From contig NMUJ01000007.1 of NCBI GenBank assembly GCA_002256535.1, forward strand, positions 4,001 to 68,000: 64,000 bases of DNA, written 5' to 3'. Every line of letters starts with the position of its first letter. The first letter of the stretch is position 1. Source of the stretch: Caldifarciminota bacterium 4484_18 (lineage in GTDB: Bacteria > Hydrothermota > UBA3073 > NMUJ01). Positions 1-9,890 of this stretch are shown here, one piece after another. The notes under the pieces were generated by a model. The model did no database searches. It saw nothing but the letters and a program-made list of their open reading frames with translations, and was not told the origin of the DNA. The position numbers were made by a program, and so were the translations under genes.

Positions 1-1999
1 CCCCCACCGGTATAGTATCTAACCCCTTTACATGTATTATTGGGGAATCACCCTGTCCAGCAACAGAATATATTAACCTTCCACTCAACGTGTATAGATA
101 CATGGTTTGCCACACGTAAGGGGTGACAATCGTCAACGTACTGTGTTTACCCACAACAAAAGGATTAGGATATATTTCAACTTTCGTAACCTCCCAGGTT
201 GGTGACAACGTAACCTTTGATATACCCCCACGTGTGGGTATCCATATTGAAAACCTCTCATTATCCCATACGATATCACGTGTGAAGTCCACATATTCCG
301 AAGCCACCAACCCATCACCTGTTGTGTAATTGATGAGCTCACCCGAACTTGGGTTAAGTACACTCACACCCTGCATGTTAACCAGCATCCAGATTCTACC
401 TTCCCAATCTTCCTCCAATGCCAGTATGTCATTGCTCGGTAGCTCACTATTAGTTGAGCTATATTCATCAATCACCCTACCATCCCTTATCCGGAATACA
501 CCCGCACGTGTAGCCACCCATATATCACCAGCCCTATCACATATGATGTCCGTAACCCATGTAGTAGGTAGTAGGTCACTCAGTACTTCAAGCTCCCCAT
601 CTTTATGTATGCATGCAATACCATACATGTGGCTACCTACCCACACATTTCCATAGCAATCTTTGGCAAACGCACCGGGTGTAACAAATTGCCACGTGTT
701 GATAACTGAATCATCCGCAATCTCAAAGATATATCCACCATTTGTACCCACCCACAGGTGATCATTTGCATCCACGTACATACCCCAAACTATATTTGAG
801 CCACTACCCGGTAAATAGAACTTTTTTAAGGAATCGCCCCTCGGTATGTATTTTACTAACCCTACATCACCACCCCAAAAGCTTATCCATAAATTACCTT
901 TACTATCACTCACGATATACCTTGCACGCTTAATTGCAGCTTCCCCCTCAAGATAATGCGCATAATACCATTTACCCTTTACCTCATATATTCGGGTGAT
1001 AGCAGGCTCCCATGCCGTAAAATGTACCGCCCATATGTCACCGTTGGGGCTCAACGCTATACTGCTTGTGATATTGCTTACCATCGATGTGGGGAAACTA
1101 TCCTTCAACAACGTATCCGTTGTCCAAGCTACCAACCCACATCTGAAGCTACCCACCCACACCACGCTATCTAAAATTATCAAACGACCCTGCCCCCTCG
1201 GTGCATAAAGTAACGGCGTAAGTGATGGCCACCATGTACCGTTCCACTTTTTAACCCCCCACCTCGTAGAAGCTAACAGCAAGGTATCACCCTTACAGAA
1301 ATCGAGCACCCCCGGATATGCATTCACAAGTTGCGAACTTCCCCTTACATACATCACTATTCCAGAGTCTGTACCTATCCACAAGGTATCTTTACACCAC
1401 TCTAATGCCGTAATCCCAGCTTCCCTAACTTCACCCGGTAGCTCCGTCTTTGGTATCACATGCCAGCTGTTACCTTCAACATCCGTTATACCGATACCGT
1501 CTTCTGTACAGAACCACAACGAACCGTCATGATAATAAACACGTAATACTTTGTTACCCAACGCTACAGGTAGATTCCAATAGCTTATCCTCTCAATATT
1601 AGATAGGTTAGCAGTAAGCTCTAATACCGTGACAGGTGCATCATCCTCAGTAGCTATCCACACTTTTCTACCTACTACTACTATTGAAGAGAACCTGTCA
1701 CTTTGTGGTAACCCCTGTGCGTTCGTGTAACTGTACGATATACCATGCGTGAATATTACCAACCCCTTACTACGTGTAAGACACCACACCCCAACCGAAT
1801 CCACAAATATATCCTGTACGTTATTTTCGGTGAGCCCATCCACATTTGTTAAACGTTGTAACCCATCCGTATCAGGGTCATAAATTACCACACCACCCTC
1901 AGTTGCCGCATAAATACAAGGTTCGTAATAAAAAATATCATTCACTTTATAAGTAGATAGGAAGCTCTCCCAGACGATCCCCAATACAAACAATATCAT
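1..1999 (-). CDS. Secreted beta-propeller protein, partial (runs off left edge)
   Basis: The minus-strand frame opens with ATG at 1999 and has no stop down to base 1, about 666 residues, so the C-terminus lies outside the window. The body carries many two-component-regulator-propeller type blades, seen as repeats such as VWIATEDDA, LWFCTEDGI, LWIGTDSGI, LWVGTNGG and DIWVATRAGV. Near the left edge follows VEIYPNPF and YTLSGRLIY, resembling the C-terminal Ig-like/type IX sorting regions of FCB-type secreted proteins. A short hydrophobic N-terminus (MILFVLGIVW) may be a signal peptide. Its ATG overlaps the upstream gene's TGA (ATGA at 1996-1999), so the two are translationally coupled. Export and a structural or sensing role are inferred; the substrate is unknown. 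Confidence 0.85.
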   Translation of the reverse strand, partial: MILFVLGIVWESFLSTYKVNDIFYYEPCIYAATEGGVVIYDPDTDGLQRLTNVDGLTENNVQDIFVDSVGVWCLTRSKGLVIFTHGISYSYTNAQGLPQSDRFSSIVVVGRKVWIATEDDAPVTVLELTANLSNIERISYWNLPVALGNKVLRVYYHDGSLWFCTEDGIGITDVEGNSWHVIPKTELPGEVREAGITALEWCKDTLWIGTDSGIVMYVRGSSQLVNAYPGVLDFCKGDTLLLASTRWGVKKWNGTWWPSLTPLLYAPRGQGRLIILDSVVWVGSFRCGLVAWTTDTLLKDSFPTSMVSNITSSIALSPNGDIWAVHFTAWEPAITRIYEVKGKWYYAHYLEGEAAIKRARYIVSDSKGNLWISFWGGDVGLVKYIPRGDSLKKFYLPGSGSNIVWGMYVDANDHLWVGTNGGYIFEIADDSVINTWQFVTPGAFAKDCYGNVWVGSHMYGIACIHKDGELEVLSDLLPTTWVTDIICDRAGDIWVATRAGVFRIRDGRVIDEYSSTNSELPSNDILALEEDWEGRIWMLVNMQGVSVLNPSSGELINYTTGDGLVASEYVDFTRDIVWDNERFSIWIPTRGGISKVTLSPTWEVTKVEIYPNPFVVGKHSTLTIVTPYVWQTMYLYTLSGRLIYSVAGQGDSPIIHVKGLDTIPVG

Positions 2000-2388
2000 T
2001 TACCTACCCTGTTACGTATGAATTCTATCACCTGCTCTTTATTATCACTAAACCTCACGTACATACCACGAAAGTTTTCCAACCTGTTGGGTTCATCAAA
2101 CGGGCTAAGCAATACACCATATTTATCAACATAGTAGCTCTTGATCGACTCCCAGCGCTTGAATTGTGTCACAAAGAACCCCTTTTTATAGACACCCCTG
2201 TCATCCATCACATAGGTGGTTGGCAAAAAATACGACAATATATTTACAACAACCAAAAACGTACCAAATAATGTCCACCACACTCCCCACGTATAGTAAA
2301 GACCGACCGCCAAAACCACAATAAAAGCTATTAAATACGCTGTTTTACGTGGCTCCTCCTTAGCGGGTAACGACCGCCATTCTATCAT
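1996..2388 (-). CDS. Small membrane protein with PH-like C-terminal domain
   Basis: 130 residues. Two hydrophobic segments at about residues 18-33 and 38-55 form a hairpin, followed by a soluble region (YVMDDRGVYKKGFF, FKRWESIKSY, EPNRLENFRG) that looks like the bacterial PH-like domain of small membrane proteins of unknown function. It overlaps by four bases both the preceding RNase HIII-HIT gene and the following propeller gene, so it belongs to the same operon. No specific function can be assigned. Confidence 0.7.
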   Translation of the reverse strand: MIEWRSLPAKEEPRKTAYLIAFIVVLAVGLYYTWGVWWTLFGTFLVVVNILSYFLPTTYVMDDRGVYKKGFFVTQFKRWESIKSYYVDKYGVLLSPFDEPNRLENFRGMYVRFSDNKEQVIEFIRNRVGK

Positions 2389-3491
2389 AACTTAAGTTTA
2401 TCAAACTCAGGTTTCAACATCCCATAGATTTTATCGAGTGCCGCTGATACCACCTTTGTATCACCAATCACTGGCATAAAGTTGGTATCCCCCAACCACC
2501 TTGGCACAATATGCACATGTATATGGTCGACCACACCCGCACCTGCCACTTTACCCACATTTATACCGATGTTGAACCCATGGGGATGCATCACCTTACG
2601 CAATATCTCCACAGAGGCTTGCACCAAACGCCCAACCTCCACCAGCTCTTCTGTAGTCAACTCTCTCAGTTCACCTATGTGACGTGTAGGTGCTACCATC
2701 AAATGTCCGTTATTATAAGGGAAGATATTCATGACAACAAAAGCCCATTCACTACAATACAGTACATAGCTTTTGCCCATATTTTTGAGCGCCTCACAAA
2801 ATATGCATCCCCCCTTACGTGGCCCCGTTATATACTCTACACGCCAAGGTGCCCACAACCTATGTGGTGCAGTTGTCAACAGCTTTTCAGTTGTCTTAAA
2901 ATGTAACTTCGCCACCCTACCCAATGCGTGTTCACCCTTTGTTAAAACAAATTCCTTACCTACCAGCTCCACTTCTGTAGAGGCACCCTTGGGTAACACC
3001 ACACCTTCGCTTTCCGATAATTTATTTAGTTGCTCCAAAAATGTAGCACGTGCCAAAAGTGACGCCAGCATCACCGCAAGCTCCTCCTCCCCATGTGGAT
3101 GTATCACCAACGGTACCTCTTTCGGGAAATACGTTTTTATAAAATCTGGATCCGCAAACTGATCTATCACTATACGGTCGCAACTACCTACACTGTTAAG
3201 TAGCTTCATCACAACCCTACTATGTAGCCATGCCAAGATATGGTTGAGATTAGGTGTCCTACTATAGAGCTTATTGTATTCCGTAGGCGCCAGATAGCAT
3301 ATCTCATGTACACACAAATTTTTAATCTCTTCGCTCAAGTATATAGCTTGTGCATCGGTTACCTTTTTGCTCTCCTTTATCGGTAATTTCTCCAGTTCTG
3401 GTAGCTTCTCGTCATCCAAAAATACTGCCGCAACTGCTAATCCACCAAAATAGTCTCCCTTACCAGCTTCGTCGCTACCTATCCACCTCAT
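2385..3491 (-). CDS. RNase HIII catalytic domain fused to HIT-family hydrolase
   Basis: 368 residues in one frame. Residues 1-~205 match the catalytic domain of ribonuclease HII/HIII: GSDEAGKGDYFGG (type III-like active site), IKESKKVTDAQA, VIDQFAD, ASLLARATFLEQ and LPKGAS; the usual N-terminal TBP-like domain of RNase HIII is absent. Residues ~213-368 are a complete HIT protein of the AP4A-phosphorylase-like group: RLWAPWRVEYI, CIFCEA, FPYNNGHLMVAP, and the nucleotide-binding triad HIHVHIVPRW. RNase HIII removes RNA from RNA/DNA hybrids; HIT proteins cleave dinucleoside polyphosphates or nucleotidyl phosphoramidates. Fusion of the two is unusual. Because other genes here carry internal deletions, loss of a short intergenic segment could also have made it. 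The gene overlaps leuS by four bases. Confidence 0.85.
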   Translation of the reverse strand: MRWIGSDEAGKGDYFGGLAVAAVFLDDEKLPELEKLPIKESKKVTDAQAIYLSEEIKNLCVHEICYLAPTEYNKLYSRTPNLNHILAWLHSRVVMKLLNSVGSCDRIVIDQFADPDFIKTYFPKEVPLVIHPHGEEELAVMLASLLARATFLEQLNKLSESEGVVLPKGASTEVELVGKEFVLTKGEHALGRVAKLHFKTTEKLLTTAPHRLWAPWRVEYITGPRKGGCIFCEALKNMGKSYVLYCSEWAFVVMNIFPYNNGHLMVAPTRHIGELRELTTEELVEVGRLVQASVEILRKVMHPHGFNIGINVGKVAGAGVVDHIHVHIVPRWLGDTNFMPVIGDTKVVSAALDKIYGMLKPEFDKLKL

Positions 3492-5669
3492 TTTGTAACT
3501 ATGTTTATAAGCTTTTTAGGTACCACGATGATACGTTTCACCTGCTTACCCATAATATGTTGCCGTATTTTGGGATGTTCCAGTGCCATCTTACGTATAT
3601 CGTCTTCTGTCACATCAAACGATACCTGCAGACGTGCCCTAAGCTTACCATCAACCTGCACCGGTATCTCAATTTCTGGTAGGTATACTTTCCCTGGATC
3701 ATACTGAGGCCAACTTGCGTGGAAAATAGATCCCTCACCTCCAATCTTATGCCATAACTCTTCCGCCAAATACGGTGCAAATGGTGCGATCAGCTTCACC
3801 AACGTATAAAGCCCATAACCGAGCGTCTCGTCCTTCCCAGACTTATAGAATTCATTGACAAGTTCCATCAATGTCGCTATCGCAGTATTATAGTGGAAAT
3901 GTTCAATATCCTCCGTAACCTTCTTTATCGTGTAGTTAATCCTACGCAATAATATACTATCATTAGCTGGTACATTCTCCGTGATTATATCGGTGTTCTC
4001 CGTCACAATCCTATAGACTCGGTCAAGGAACCGCCGTGCACCTTCAACTACACGTTCGCTCCATATACCTTCTTTTTCCGGTGGCCCCAGAAACAGCACC
4101 CCCACACGTGCAACGTCTGCACCCACCAAATATTTCGTTATCGTTATGTGGATCGGTATATCGCAGTTGATACCAAGACGAATCCACGAACGTATCCATC
4201 GTATCAGGGTCACGCTTTGCATCCCCTCCACACTGTGGACACTTTGTATTTATAAATTCAGGTACCGACTCAAGTGGCGATTTACCTTTAGGAGCGTAAT
4301 CTACCACTTCAGGTAATTTCACCGGCAACTCTTCCTCCGGTACAGGTACCACACCACAACGTGGACAATGTACCATAGGGATTGGTGCACCCCAATAACG
4401 TTGCCTCGACACAAGCCAATCCCTAAGATGGAATTGCACCTCCCCACCACCCAACCCCATCACCTTGAGCTCATCCGCCACTGCCCAAATACCATCTTCA
4501 GATGTAAGCCCCGTAAATTTATCAGATTCTACCATCACCCCATACTCTTCATAAGCTTTATCGAGCGGTTCACTTAATTCACCATCTACGGGTTTAATCA
4601 CTACCTTTATCGGTAAGCCATACTTTTTAGCAAACTCAAAATCACGTTGATCATGTGCAGGTACACCCATTACGATACCTGTCCCGTACGTAGCAAGCAC
4701 ATAATCACATACATAGATCGGAATACGTTCACCCGTAAACGGATGTACCGCATATAGGCCTGTGAATACCCCAGTCTTTTCGCGTTCACGTGATGTACGC
4801 TCTATTTCCGAAATCCTAAGCGACCTCTCGATATATTGGTGAACCTCCTCGCTTAAGGGTAAGCCCTCCAATATCTCATGTTCTGGTGCTATCGCAATAA
4901 ATGTTACCCCAAACACAGTATCAGCACGCGTTGTAAACACCGGTAACTGTTTATCGAACTCTGGTAGCTTAAACACGATACGTACACCCTCGCTCTTGCC
5001 GAGCCAATTTCGTTGCAGGTTTATCACCTCATCAGGCCATTTACCTTCGAGATACTTCAGGTCATCCAGCAACCTCTCCGCATATGCGGTAATTTTGAAG
5101 AACCATTGGGTTAACTTACGTTTAACCACAAGGCTGCTACAACGCCAACATTTGCCATCACTTACCTGTTCGTTAGCTAACACTGTCTGACACCTTGGGC
5201 ACCAGTTCACATATGCAGGTTTACGATAGGCCAACCCTCTCTTGTAAAGTAGAAGGAATATCCATTGCGTCCATTTGTAGTACTCCGGTTCGCACGTCAG
5301 CACCTCACGTGTCCAATCATAACTTATACCCATGAGTCGATAGCTTTCACGTGATATCTCGATATTCTTCATTGTCCAATCTCTTGGGTGTATACCATGC
5401 CGTATTGCTGCATTCTCTGCGGGTAGGCCAAACGCATCCCAACCCACCGGATGCAACACCTGATACCCCTGCATCATTTTATACCGGGTTAGCACATCAC
5501 CCAACACATAGTTACGTAGATGCCCTATGTGTAAGTCACCTGATGGATACGCGAACATCTCCAGTACGTAGAATTTTCTGGCCGGATCCGGTCTATCCGT
5601 AGTTCTATAAATACCCTGGGTCTCCCACCACTTACGCCATCTATCCTCTATTTCATGAATCGGGTACAT
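3488..5669 (-). pseudogene. leuS: Leucyl-tRNA synthetase, internal deletion with frameshift
   Basis: Class I aminoacyl-tRNA synthetase charging tRNA-Leu. The N-terminal part (from ATG 5669) has the HIGH signature in YPSGDLHIGHLRNY, zinc-like CPRC motifs, the CP1 editing domain (TTRADTVFG, YGTGIVMGVPAHDQRDF) and DTFVDSSWYQLRY. At about 4120-4140 the reading frame changes and conserved sequence resumes as KYLVGADVARV, FLGPPEKEG and the anticodon-binding domain, ending at 3488. Family knowledge says some 75-100 residues belong between, including the WxPVDxYIGGxEHAxxHLLYxRF block and the KMSKS catalytic loop; these bases are absent. As written it cannot give an active enzyme, although the cell needs one. 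Artefact or recent deletion are the candidate explanations. Confidence 0.9.
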
Positions 5670-5693
5670 CGAATTTATAACTAAAACTACAGA

Positions 5694-6299
5694 TTAAGGG
5701 TTGAAGTCAACCCACCATTTCTTGCCTTTTGTGAGTTCACACAGTTTTACCACATTCTTACCGACCAATGTTGCATAATGTACCGCTTCACGATCTTTTG
5801 TAACATCCTCAAACCCTATCGAGTATGTAAACCCATACGGTGGGAATAACAGACCCATATCGTTAAGTGTACCCATCAACCCCAATATAGTTTGCATCGC
5901 ACCATCCTCCGTACCGGTTACGACTATGCCACCAACTTTACCATCGAGTAACTTACCTTCGTTCTCAAGCGCTGTTAGCCTATCTATGAGGTTCTTCATC
6001 ATCCCTGACATCGCGTACCAGTACACTGGGGTGACGAAAATCAAGATATCCGCCTCCAATATCTTTTCAAATATCCAAACCATATCATCACGCAGATCGT
6101 CCGATGTACATGTGCGGCGGGTACATTTTTTCGGATCTTCCGACCCACACCCCTTACATGGATGGATATCGCAATCTACAAGATGTAAGATTTCCACTTC
6201 ATAACCACTTTCTTCTATTGTTTCAATCACCACACGAGCTAATTCCATGGTTATACCATCTTTACGAGGTGACCCATTTATAACAAGCGCTTTACCCAT
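5694..6299 (-). CDS. NAD(P)H-dependent FMN reductase / iron-sulfur flavoprotein family
   Basis: About 201 residues with a flavodoxin-like fold: phosphate-binding loop INGSPRKDGITMEL near the N-terminus, a cysteine cluster (CDIHPCKGCG, CTRRTC) like the iron-sulfur flavoprotein subgroup, and TPVYWYAMSGMMKNLIDR near residue 95-112. It probably binds FMN and passes electrons between NAD(P)H and an unknown acceptor in the cytoplasm. I chose ATG at 6299 over the in-frame GTG at 6305 because GGAGG lies five bases before the ATG but would overlap the GTG. The start overlaps the true 3' end of panC. Length is normal and nothing is missing. Confidence 0.8.
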   Translation of the reverse strand: MGKALVINGSPRKDGITMELARVVIETIEESGYEVEILHLVDCDIHPCKGCGSEDPKKCTRRTCTSDDLRDDMVWIFEKILEADILIFVTPVYWYAMSGMMKNLIDRLTALENEGKLLDGKVGGIVVTGTEDGAMQTILGLMGTLNDMGLLFPPYGFTYSIGFEDVTKDREAVHYATLVGKNVVKLCELTKGKKWWVDFNP

Positions 6300-6948
6300 T
6301 GTCACCTCCCACTTTCACGGTAATATTATCAATAAGCCTTGCCTTACCGAGATATGCAGCAATAGCTATAAGGGCTTCCCTGTTCCACAAGGTTTTTGGC
6401 CAACAATAGCGATTGATAAATAGCAGGTGCTACCTTACGTTCTTCCTCAGTAAGATATTCGTTTCTTGAGCTCATCGCCAGTCCATCTGGTTCACGTACG
6501 GTGGGCCCCACGATTATTTTGACGGGAAAGTTAAGGTCACGCACCATCCGTTTTATTATTATTGCCTGTTGTGCATCTTTCTCACCAAATACTGCAATAT
6601 CTGGCATAACGATATTGACTTCACCTCGACATATGTGGTAAACCCCTTAGGATACAGGTCATCAACCGATGGGTAAAACATTATATCTACCCCCATCTTC
6701 TCAAGTATCTCTTTGTCACGCTTAATATCCCTGGGATATCTATCGTAATCTTCACTTGGTCCAAACTGAATGGGGTTGACAAATATACTCACAACCACAA
6801 TATCAGCATGCTTGCGTGCTATATTTATAAGAGAAGTATGTCCCTCATGCAGATACCCCATAGTGGGTACGAACCCCACCGTCTTACCCCGTCTTTTATA
6901 TTCAAGCGATAGTCGCTGCATATCTTCTAACCGTGTCACGATCCTCAT
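6292..6948 (-). pseudogene. panC: Pantothenate synthetase, two internal deletions with frameshifts
   Basis: PanC joins pantoate and beta-alanine using ATP. Three conserved pieces occur in three frames. From ATG 6948: [40 protein letters not shown]. After a break at about 6612-6622: [53 protein letters not shown]. After a second break at about 6370-6385: [19 protein letters not shown], ending at TAA 6292. By comparison with the family, about 27 residues (the CGxxRPGHFRGV substrate-binding block) are missing at the first break and about 42 residues at the second. AAGGAG seven bases before ATG 6948 supports that start. It overlaps folK by 47 bases in another frame. Confidence 0.9.
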
Positions 6949-7399
6949 CGCTGAGCTCCTTCACTAACTCATACACTGTTTTCTTAAGAACGGGATGCAC
7001 CAAATTAGGTGCTATATCAGCCAGCGGTATCAACACAAACGGCCGTACATGTAAATATGGGTGTGGTATCTTAAGTTCAGGTGTATCGAGTATCAATTCA
7101 TCGTAAAATAAGATGTCAATATCTATCTCACGTGGCCCCCAACGTGGTGACGGTTGACGTCCTACCCGTTGTTCTATCGCTTTTATCTCACGAAGAAGTA
7201 ACAATGGTGCAAGCTCCGTCACCATCCTTATCACAGCGTTTAAAAATCGTGGTTGTACCATCTGACCCCATGCTTCTGTCTCATAAACTGGCGATATTGT
7301 GATTAGTTTTCCTACTTTGTGAAGCTCACCTATTGCACGTTTAAGATAGATTAACCTTTCCCCTTTGTTCGATCCTAACCCCAGATATACTTCATTCAC
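6902..7399 (-). CDS. folK: 2-amino-4-hydroxy-6-hydroxymethyldihydropteridine pyrophosphokinase (HPPK)
   Basis: 165 residues, normal for HPPK, which transfers pyrophosphate from ATP to 6-hydroxymethyl-dihydropterin in folate synthesis. Signatures: YLGLGSNKGER at the N-terminus, VYETEAWG, FLNAVIRM, and GPREIDIDILFYD with the metal-binding aspartates, then IPHPYLHVRPFVLIPLADI. The likely start is GTG 7399, overlapping the stop of the upstream TPR gene by eight bases. panC starts inside its 3' end, giving a cofactor pair (folate and pantothenate). folE2 lies 21 kb away in the window. Confidence 0.93.
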   Translation of the reverse strand: MNEVYLGLGSNKGERLIYLKRAIGELHKVGKLITISPVYETEAWGQMVQPRFLNAVIRMVTELAPLLLLREIKAIEQRVGRQPSPRWGPREIDIDILFYDELILDTPELKIPHPYLHVRPFVLIPLADIAPNLVHPVLKKTVYELVKELSDEDRDTVRRYAATIA

Positions 7400-8414
7400 T
7401 ACCCAATTCTTTGGCTTTGTTCATATCCTGGATAGATGCATCCTTATTACCTAACTTCCAATGTATACCCGATCGTATAGTATAATACTCTGCTTTGTTG
7501 GGGTTTATCTCGATTGCTTTCGAAATCGCATCGAGCGCCTTCTCGTAATTCTCCGCCTGTATACACATCACTGCCAGCAGATACCAAGCCTCTTCATCGT
7601 CGGGGTTAAGCTCTGTAGCTTTCGCAAACTCTTCTATAGCCTTATCGTATTGTTTAAGCTGTGCGTAAAGGTTACCCAAGTTGTAATAGGTATCGCTATT
7701 GTTAGGGTTAAGCCTGAGCGACTCCTCAAAATACACTATGGCACTATCAGCATACTCTTTATCTTGTGTATCATTGTATTTATTTGCATAGATAACACCC
7801 ATGAAGTAATGTGCATCTCCACTGGTGTCGATTGCTATCCACTTCCTAAGTATAGAGAGAGCTTCGTCCCATTTCTTCTCTCTTGTGTAGCGATTAACCA
7901 GTATTTCCGCAGACTTCGATATCCATTCCGCTCGTGGGGAGTGTTCAATTATCCCTATGAGAGTGGATTCAGCAAGCGCCTCTTCACCACCCTGCAGGTA
8001 TGCTTGTGCTAGGTAAAAATGTGCTGAGAACGAGTCAGGTTCTAACTCTATAGCGCGTTTAAACCGCTCTATCGCCTTATCCCACTCCTTTTCGTTGAAA
8101 CACAGAGCACCAGCGTTGAAATATACACCCCAATAGAAGCCAATATCTTTCTCCATATCCTTAAATGCATATGCTGAATCGAGCTCTATAGCGTGCTCCC
8201 ATGCATCACTTGCATTCAGATATTCTTTCTTCATAGCATACGCACGACCCAACCACATGTAAGCGTCAGCGTTCGGGTTCTCGCTAATCTCGAGTTGAAA
8301 CTGTTCGATCGCCTTATCCCAGTTCTGTTGTTGCATGTAAACCTTACCACCGGTCATATGTTCAGATGCACACCCAACGATTAACAGGCTTAAAAGAATA
8401 GGCCAGCGCTTCAT
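7392..8414 (-). CDS. TPR-repeat lipoprotein
   Basis: 340 residues. The N-terminus MKRWPILLSLLIVGCAS is a lipoprotein signal with the lipobox cysteine at residue 15, so it is probably anchored in a membrane after Lnt processing. The rest is a run of tetratricopeptide repeats, e.g. NWDKAIEQFQLEISENPNA, EWDKAIERFKRAIELEPDS, QYDKAIEEFAKATELNP and NYEKALDAISKAIEINP, indicating a protein-protein interaction scaffold. GGGGG precedes the ATG. A promoter-like sequence lies just upstream, so this gene probably heads the folK-panC-flavoprotein-leuS unit. The partner is not identifiable. Confidence 0.88.
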   Translation of the reverse strand: MKRWPILLSLLIVGCASEHMTGGKVYMQQQNWDKAIEQFQLEISENPNADAYMWLGRAYAMKKEYLNASDAWEHAIELDSAYAFKDMEKDIGFYWGVYFNAGALCFNEKEWDKAIERFKRAIELEPDSFSAHFYLAQAYLQGGEEALAESTLIGIIEHSPRAEWISKSAEILVNRYTREKKWDEALSILRKWIAIDTSGDAHYFMGVIYANKYNDTQDKEYADSAIVYFEESLRLNPNNSDTYYNLGNLYAQLKQYDKAIEEFAKATELNPDDEEAWYLLAVMCIQAENYEKALDAISKAIEINPNKAEYYTIRSGIHWKLGNKDASIQDMNKAKELGSE

Positions 8415-8431
8415 TCTACCCCCTTCTGGAT

Positions 8432-8460
8432 TTAAAATACCTGTAAATCTTAGGTGTCAA
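8432..8460 (-). promoter_or_regulatory. Sigma70-type promoter of the TPR-folK-panC-leuS unit
   Basis: On the minus strand TTGACA (8460-8455) is followed after 17 bases by TTTTAA (8437-8432), about 18 bases before the ATG of the TPR lipoprotein, with a purine-rich ribosome binding site between. It lies in the roughly 100-base gap after the symporter gene. Confidence 0.5.
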
Positions 8461-8516
8461 CATACTTCACAATATATGGGAACCGAATCCATCTGGCACA
8501 TAGCTTCGATCCACAG

Positions 8517-9890
8517 TTAAGCTACACACTTTCTGTAAGTAAGTTGTATCATTATCACGAGCAATGACACCACAACCCCAGGTATGAACCCATGTATCCC
8601 ATATGGATTTCTTAGTATAAGCCATACCAATGAGGTGACAAACCCACCCAGCATCGAATATATCACACGTATACGGTAGGGTTCCCTCATGTATATACCA
8701 AAAATTAATGGAAACAATGTAATAGACGCAACCACTGCCCATGCGAATGCACACAGTGTAAGCACAAGAGCGGGCGGCTTAAGCGCGATACCTAATGAGA
8801 TCAGCCCTATCATTACACTCCATAACCTACCATGTAGGAGACCCCTTTCTTTGTAACGTACAAGATCCTTTACGATGCTGCTGGATAGTATTATCAAGAT
8901 CGCAGAGAAAGTCGACATCCCTGCAGCTATAACACCCACAAGAAATATGGCCTCACCAAACGGGCTAAGAACCAGTTTAACCAAACTTGGTATCGCCAAA
9001 TCTGGTGACTTTAAGTGTGGAAATAATATACGAGCTATCGTACCGTTAAAATATGGAAGCACTGCCATACTGCAGCCCAAAGTTGCTAATATGGCACCCA
9101 CACGTATGAGTTCCTTGCGTTTAATTGAATAAAATCGTACAATAAGTTGTGGCATGCCCCACACCCCGAGACTCACCACTAATGCGAACGAAAACAACCC
9201 CTTAGCTCCCCATATCCCAGGGGTGGTGACTAATCCCTCATTTATAAGGCGCAACTTCTCATGTACGATGGTGACCCCACCCGTATATCGTAGTGCCATC
9301 CCCGTAATCATAACGAGTGCCACCATCATTATAATAGCTTGTACGAAACCAGTCCATACCACTGCAAAGTAACCACCAAGTACCACATAAATAAGGATTA
9401 TCAAACCCGATAATATTACACCCACCCAGTACGGCATATCCATAAGCACTTCAAATGAATGTCCCATACCTTTGAGGATACTCACGTTGTAGACTATCAT
9501 AAACAGCACGATGACAATAGCGGAGAATATCTTTGCCATCTCACTGTTGTATAATTTACCGAGGAAATCTGGCAACGTAATACTATTGTAACGATGTGTC
9601 AACTCGCGTATACGTTCACCAAGCAATATCCAACATAACGTGCCACCAAACAGCACGTTGAATGCACCTATCCATATGGTGGCCATCCCGTATTTATAGC
9701 CATAGCCCGCACCTCCCACAATTACGACTGATGAAAAATAAGCTGCTACATATGAGAGTGCAGTCACCCACACTCCTATACGACGGCCACCAAGATAATA
9801 ATCTTCATCACCCTTTGTACGTTTATGCCATAATAATCCGATTACCAATAACAATCCAAGGTATAAGCAAAGTACAACCACATATATCAT
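8517..9890 (-). CDS. Sodium:solute symporter (SSS family)
   Basis: 457 residues and about 12-13 hydrophobic segments. The N-terminal region DYYLGGRRIGVWVTALSYVA followed by SSVVIVGGAGYGYKYG is the hallmark of sodium/solute symporters (PutP, PanF, acetate permeases). It most resembles the pantothenate/proline-type branch, but the substrate cannot be read from the sequence. The gene overlaps by ATGA a tiny upstream membrane ORF, an arrangement seen for SSS transporters with small accessory subunits. Length and topology are complete. Confidence 0.9.
   Translation of the reverse strand: MIYVVVLCLYLGLLLVIGLLWHKRTKGDEDYYLGGRRIGVWVTALSYVAAYFSSVVIVGGAGYGYKYGMATIWIGAFNVLFGGTLCWILLGERIRELTHRYNSITLPDFLGKLYNSEMAKIFSAIVIVLFMIVYNVSILKGMGHSFEVLMDMPYWVGVILSGLIILIYVVLGGYFAVVWTGFVQAIIMMVALVMITGMALRYTGGVTIVHEKLRLINEGLVTTPGIWGAKGLFSFALVVSLGVWGMPQLIVRFYSIKRKELIRVGAILATLGCSMAVLPYFNGTIARILFPHLKSPDLAIPSLVKLVLSPFGEAIFLVGVIAAGMSTFSAILIILSSSIVKDLVRYKERGLLHGRLWSVMIGLISLGIALKPPALVLTLCAFAWAVVASITLFPLIFGIYMREPYRIRVIYSMLGGFVTSLVWLILRNPYGIHGFIPGVVVSLLVIMIQLTYRKCVA

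Noticed and set aside
330..1208. Plus-strand ORFs in the first 2 kb
   Set aside because: The minus strand holds one continuous, repeat-bearing propeller frame through this region; plus ORFs are shadows.
4044..4231. Natural split leuS (as in Aquifex alpha/beta LeuRS) or programmed frameshift
   Set aside because: A split or frameshift would keep all residues; here the conserved block with KMSKS is physically missing.
7461..8012. 183-codon plus-strand ORF
   Set aside because: Antisense to the TPR lipoprotein; repeats in it only mirror the TPR coding repeats.
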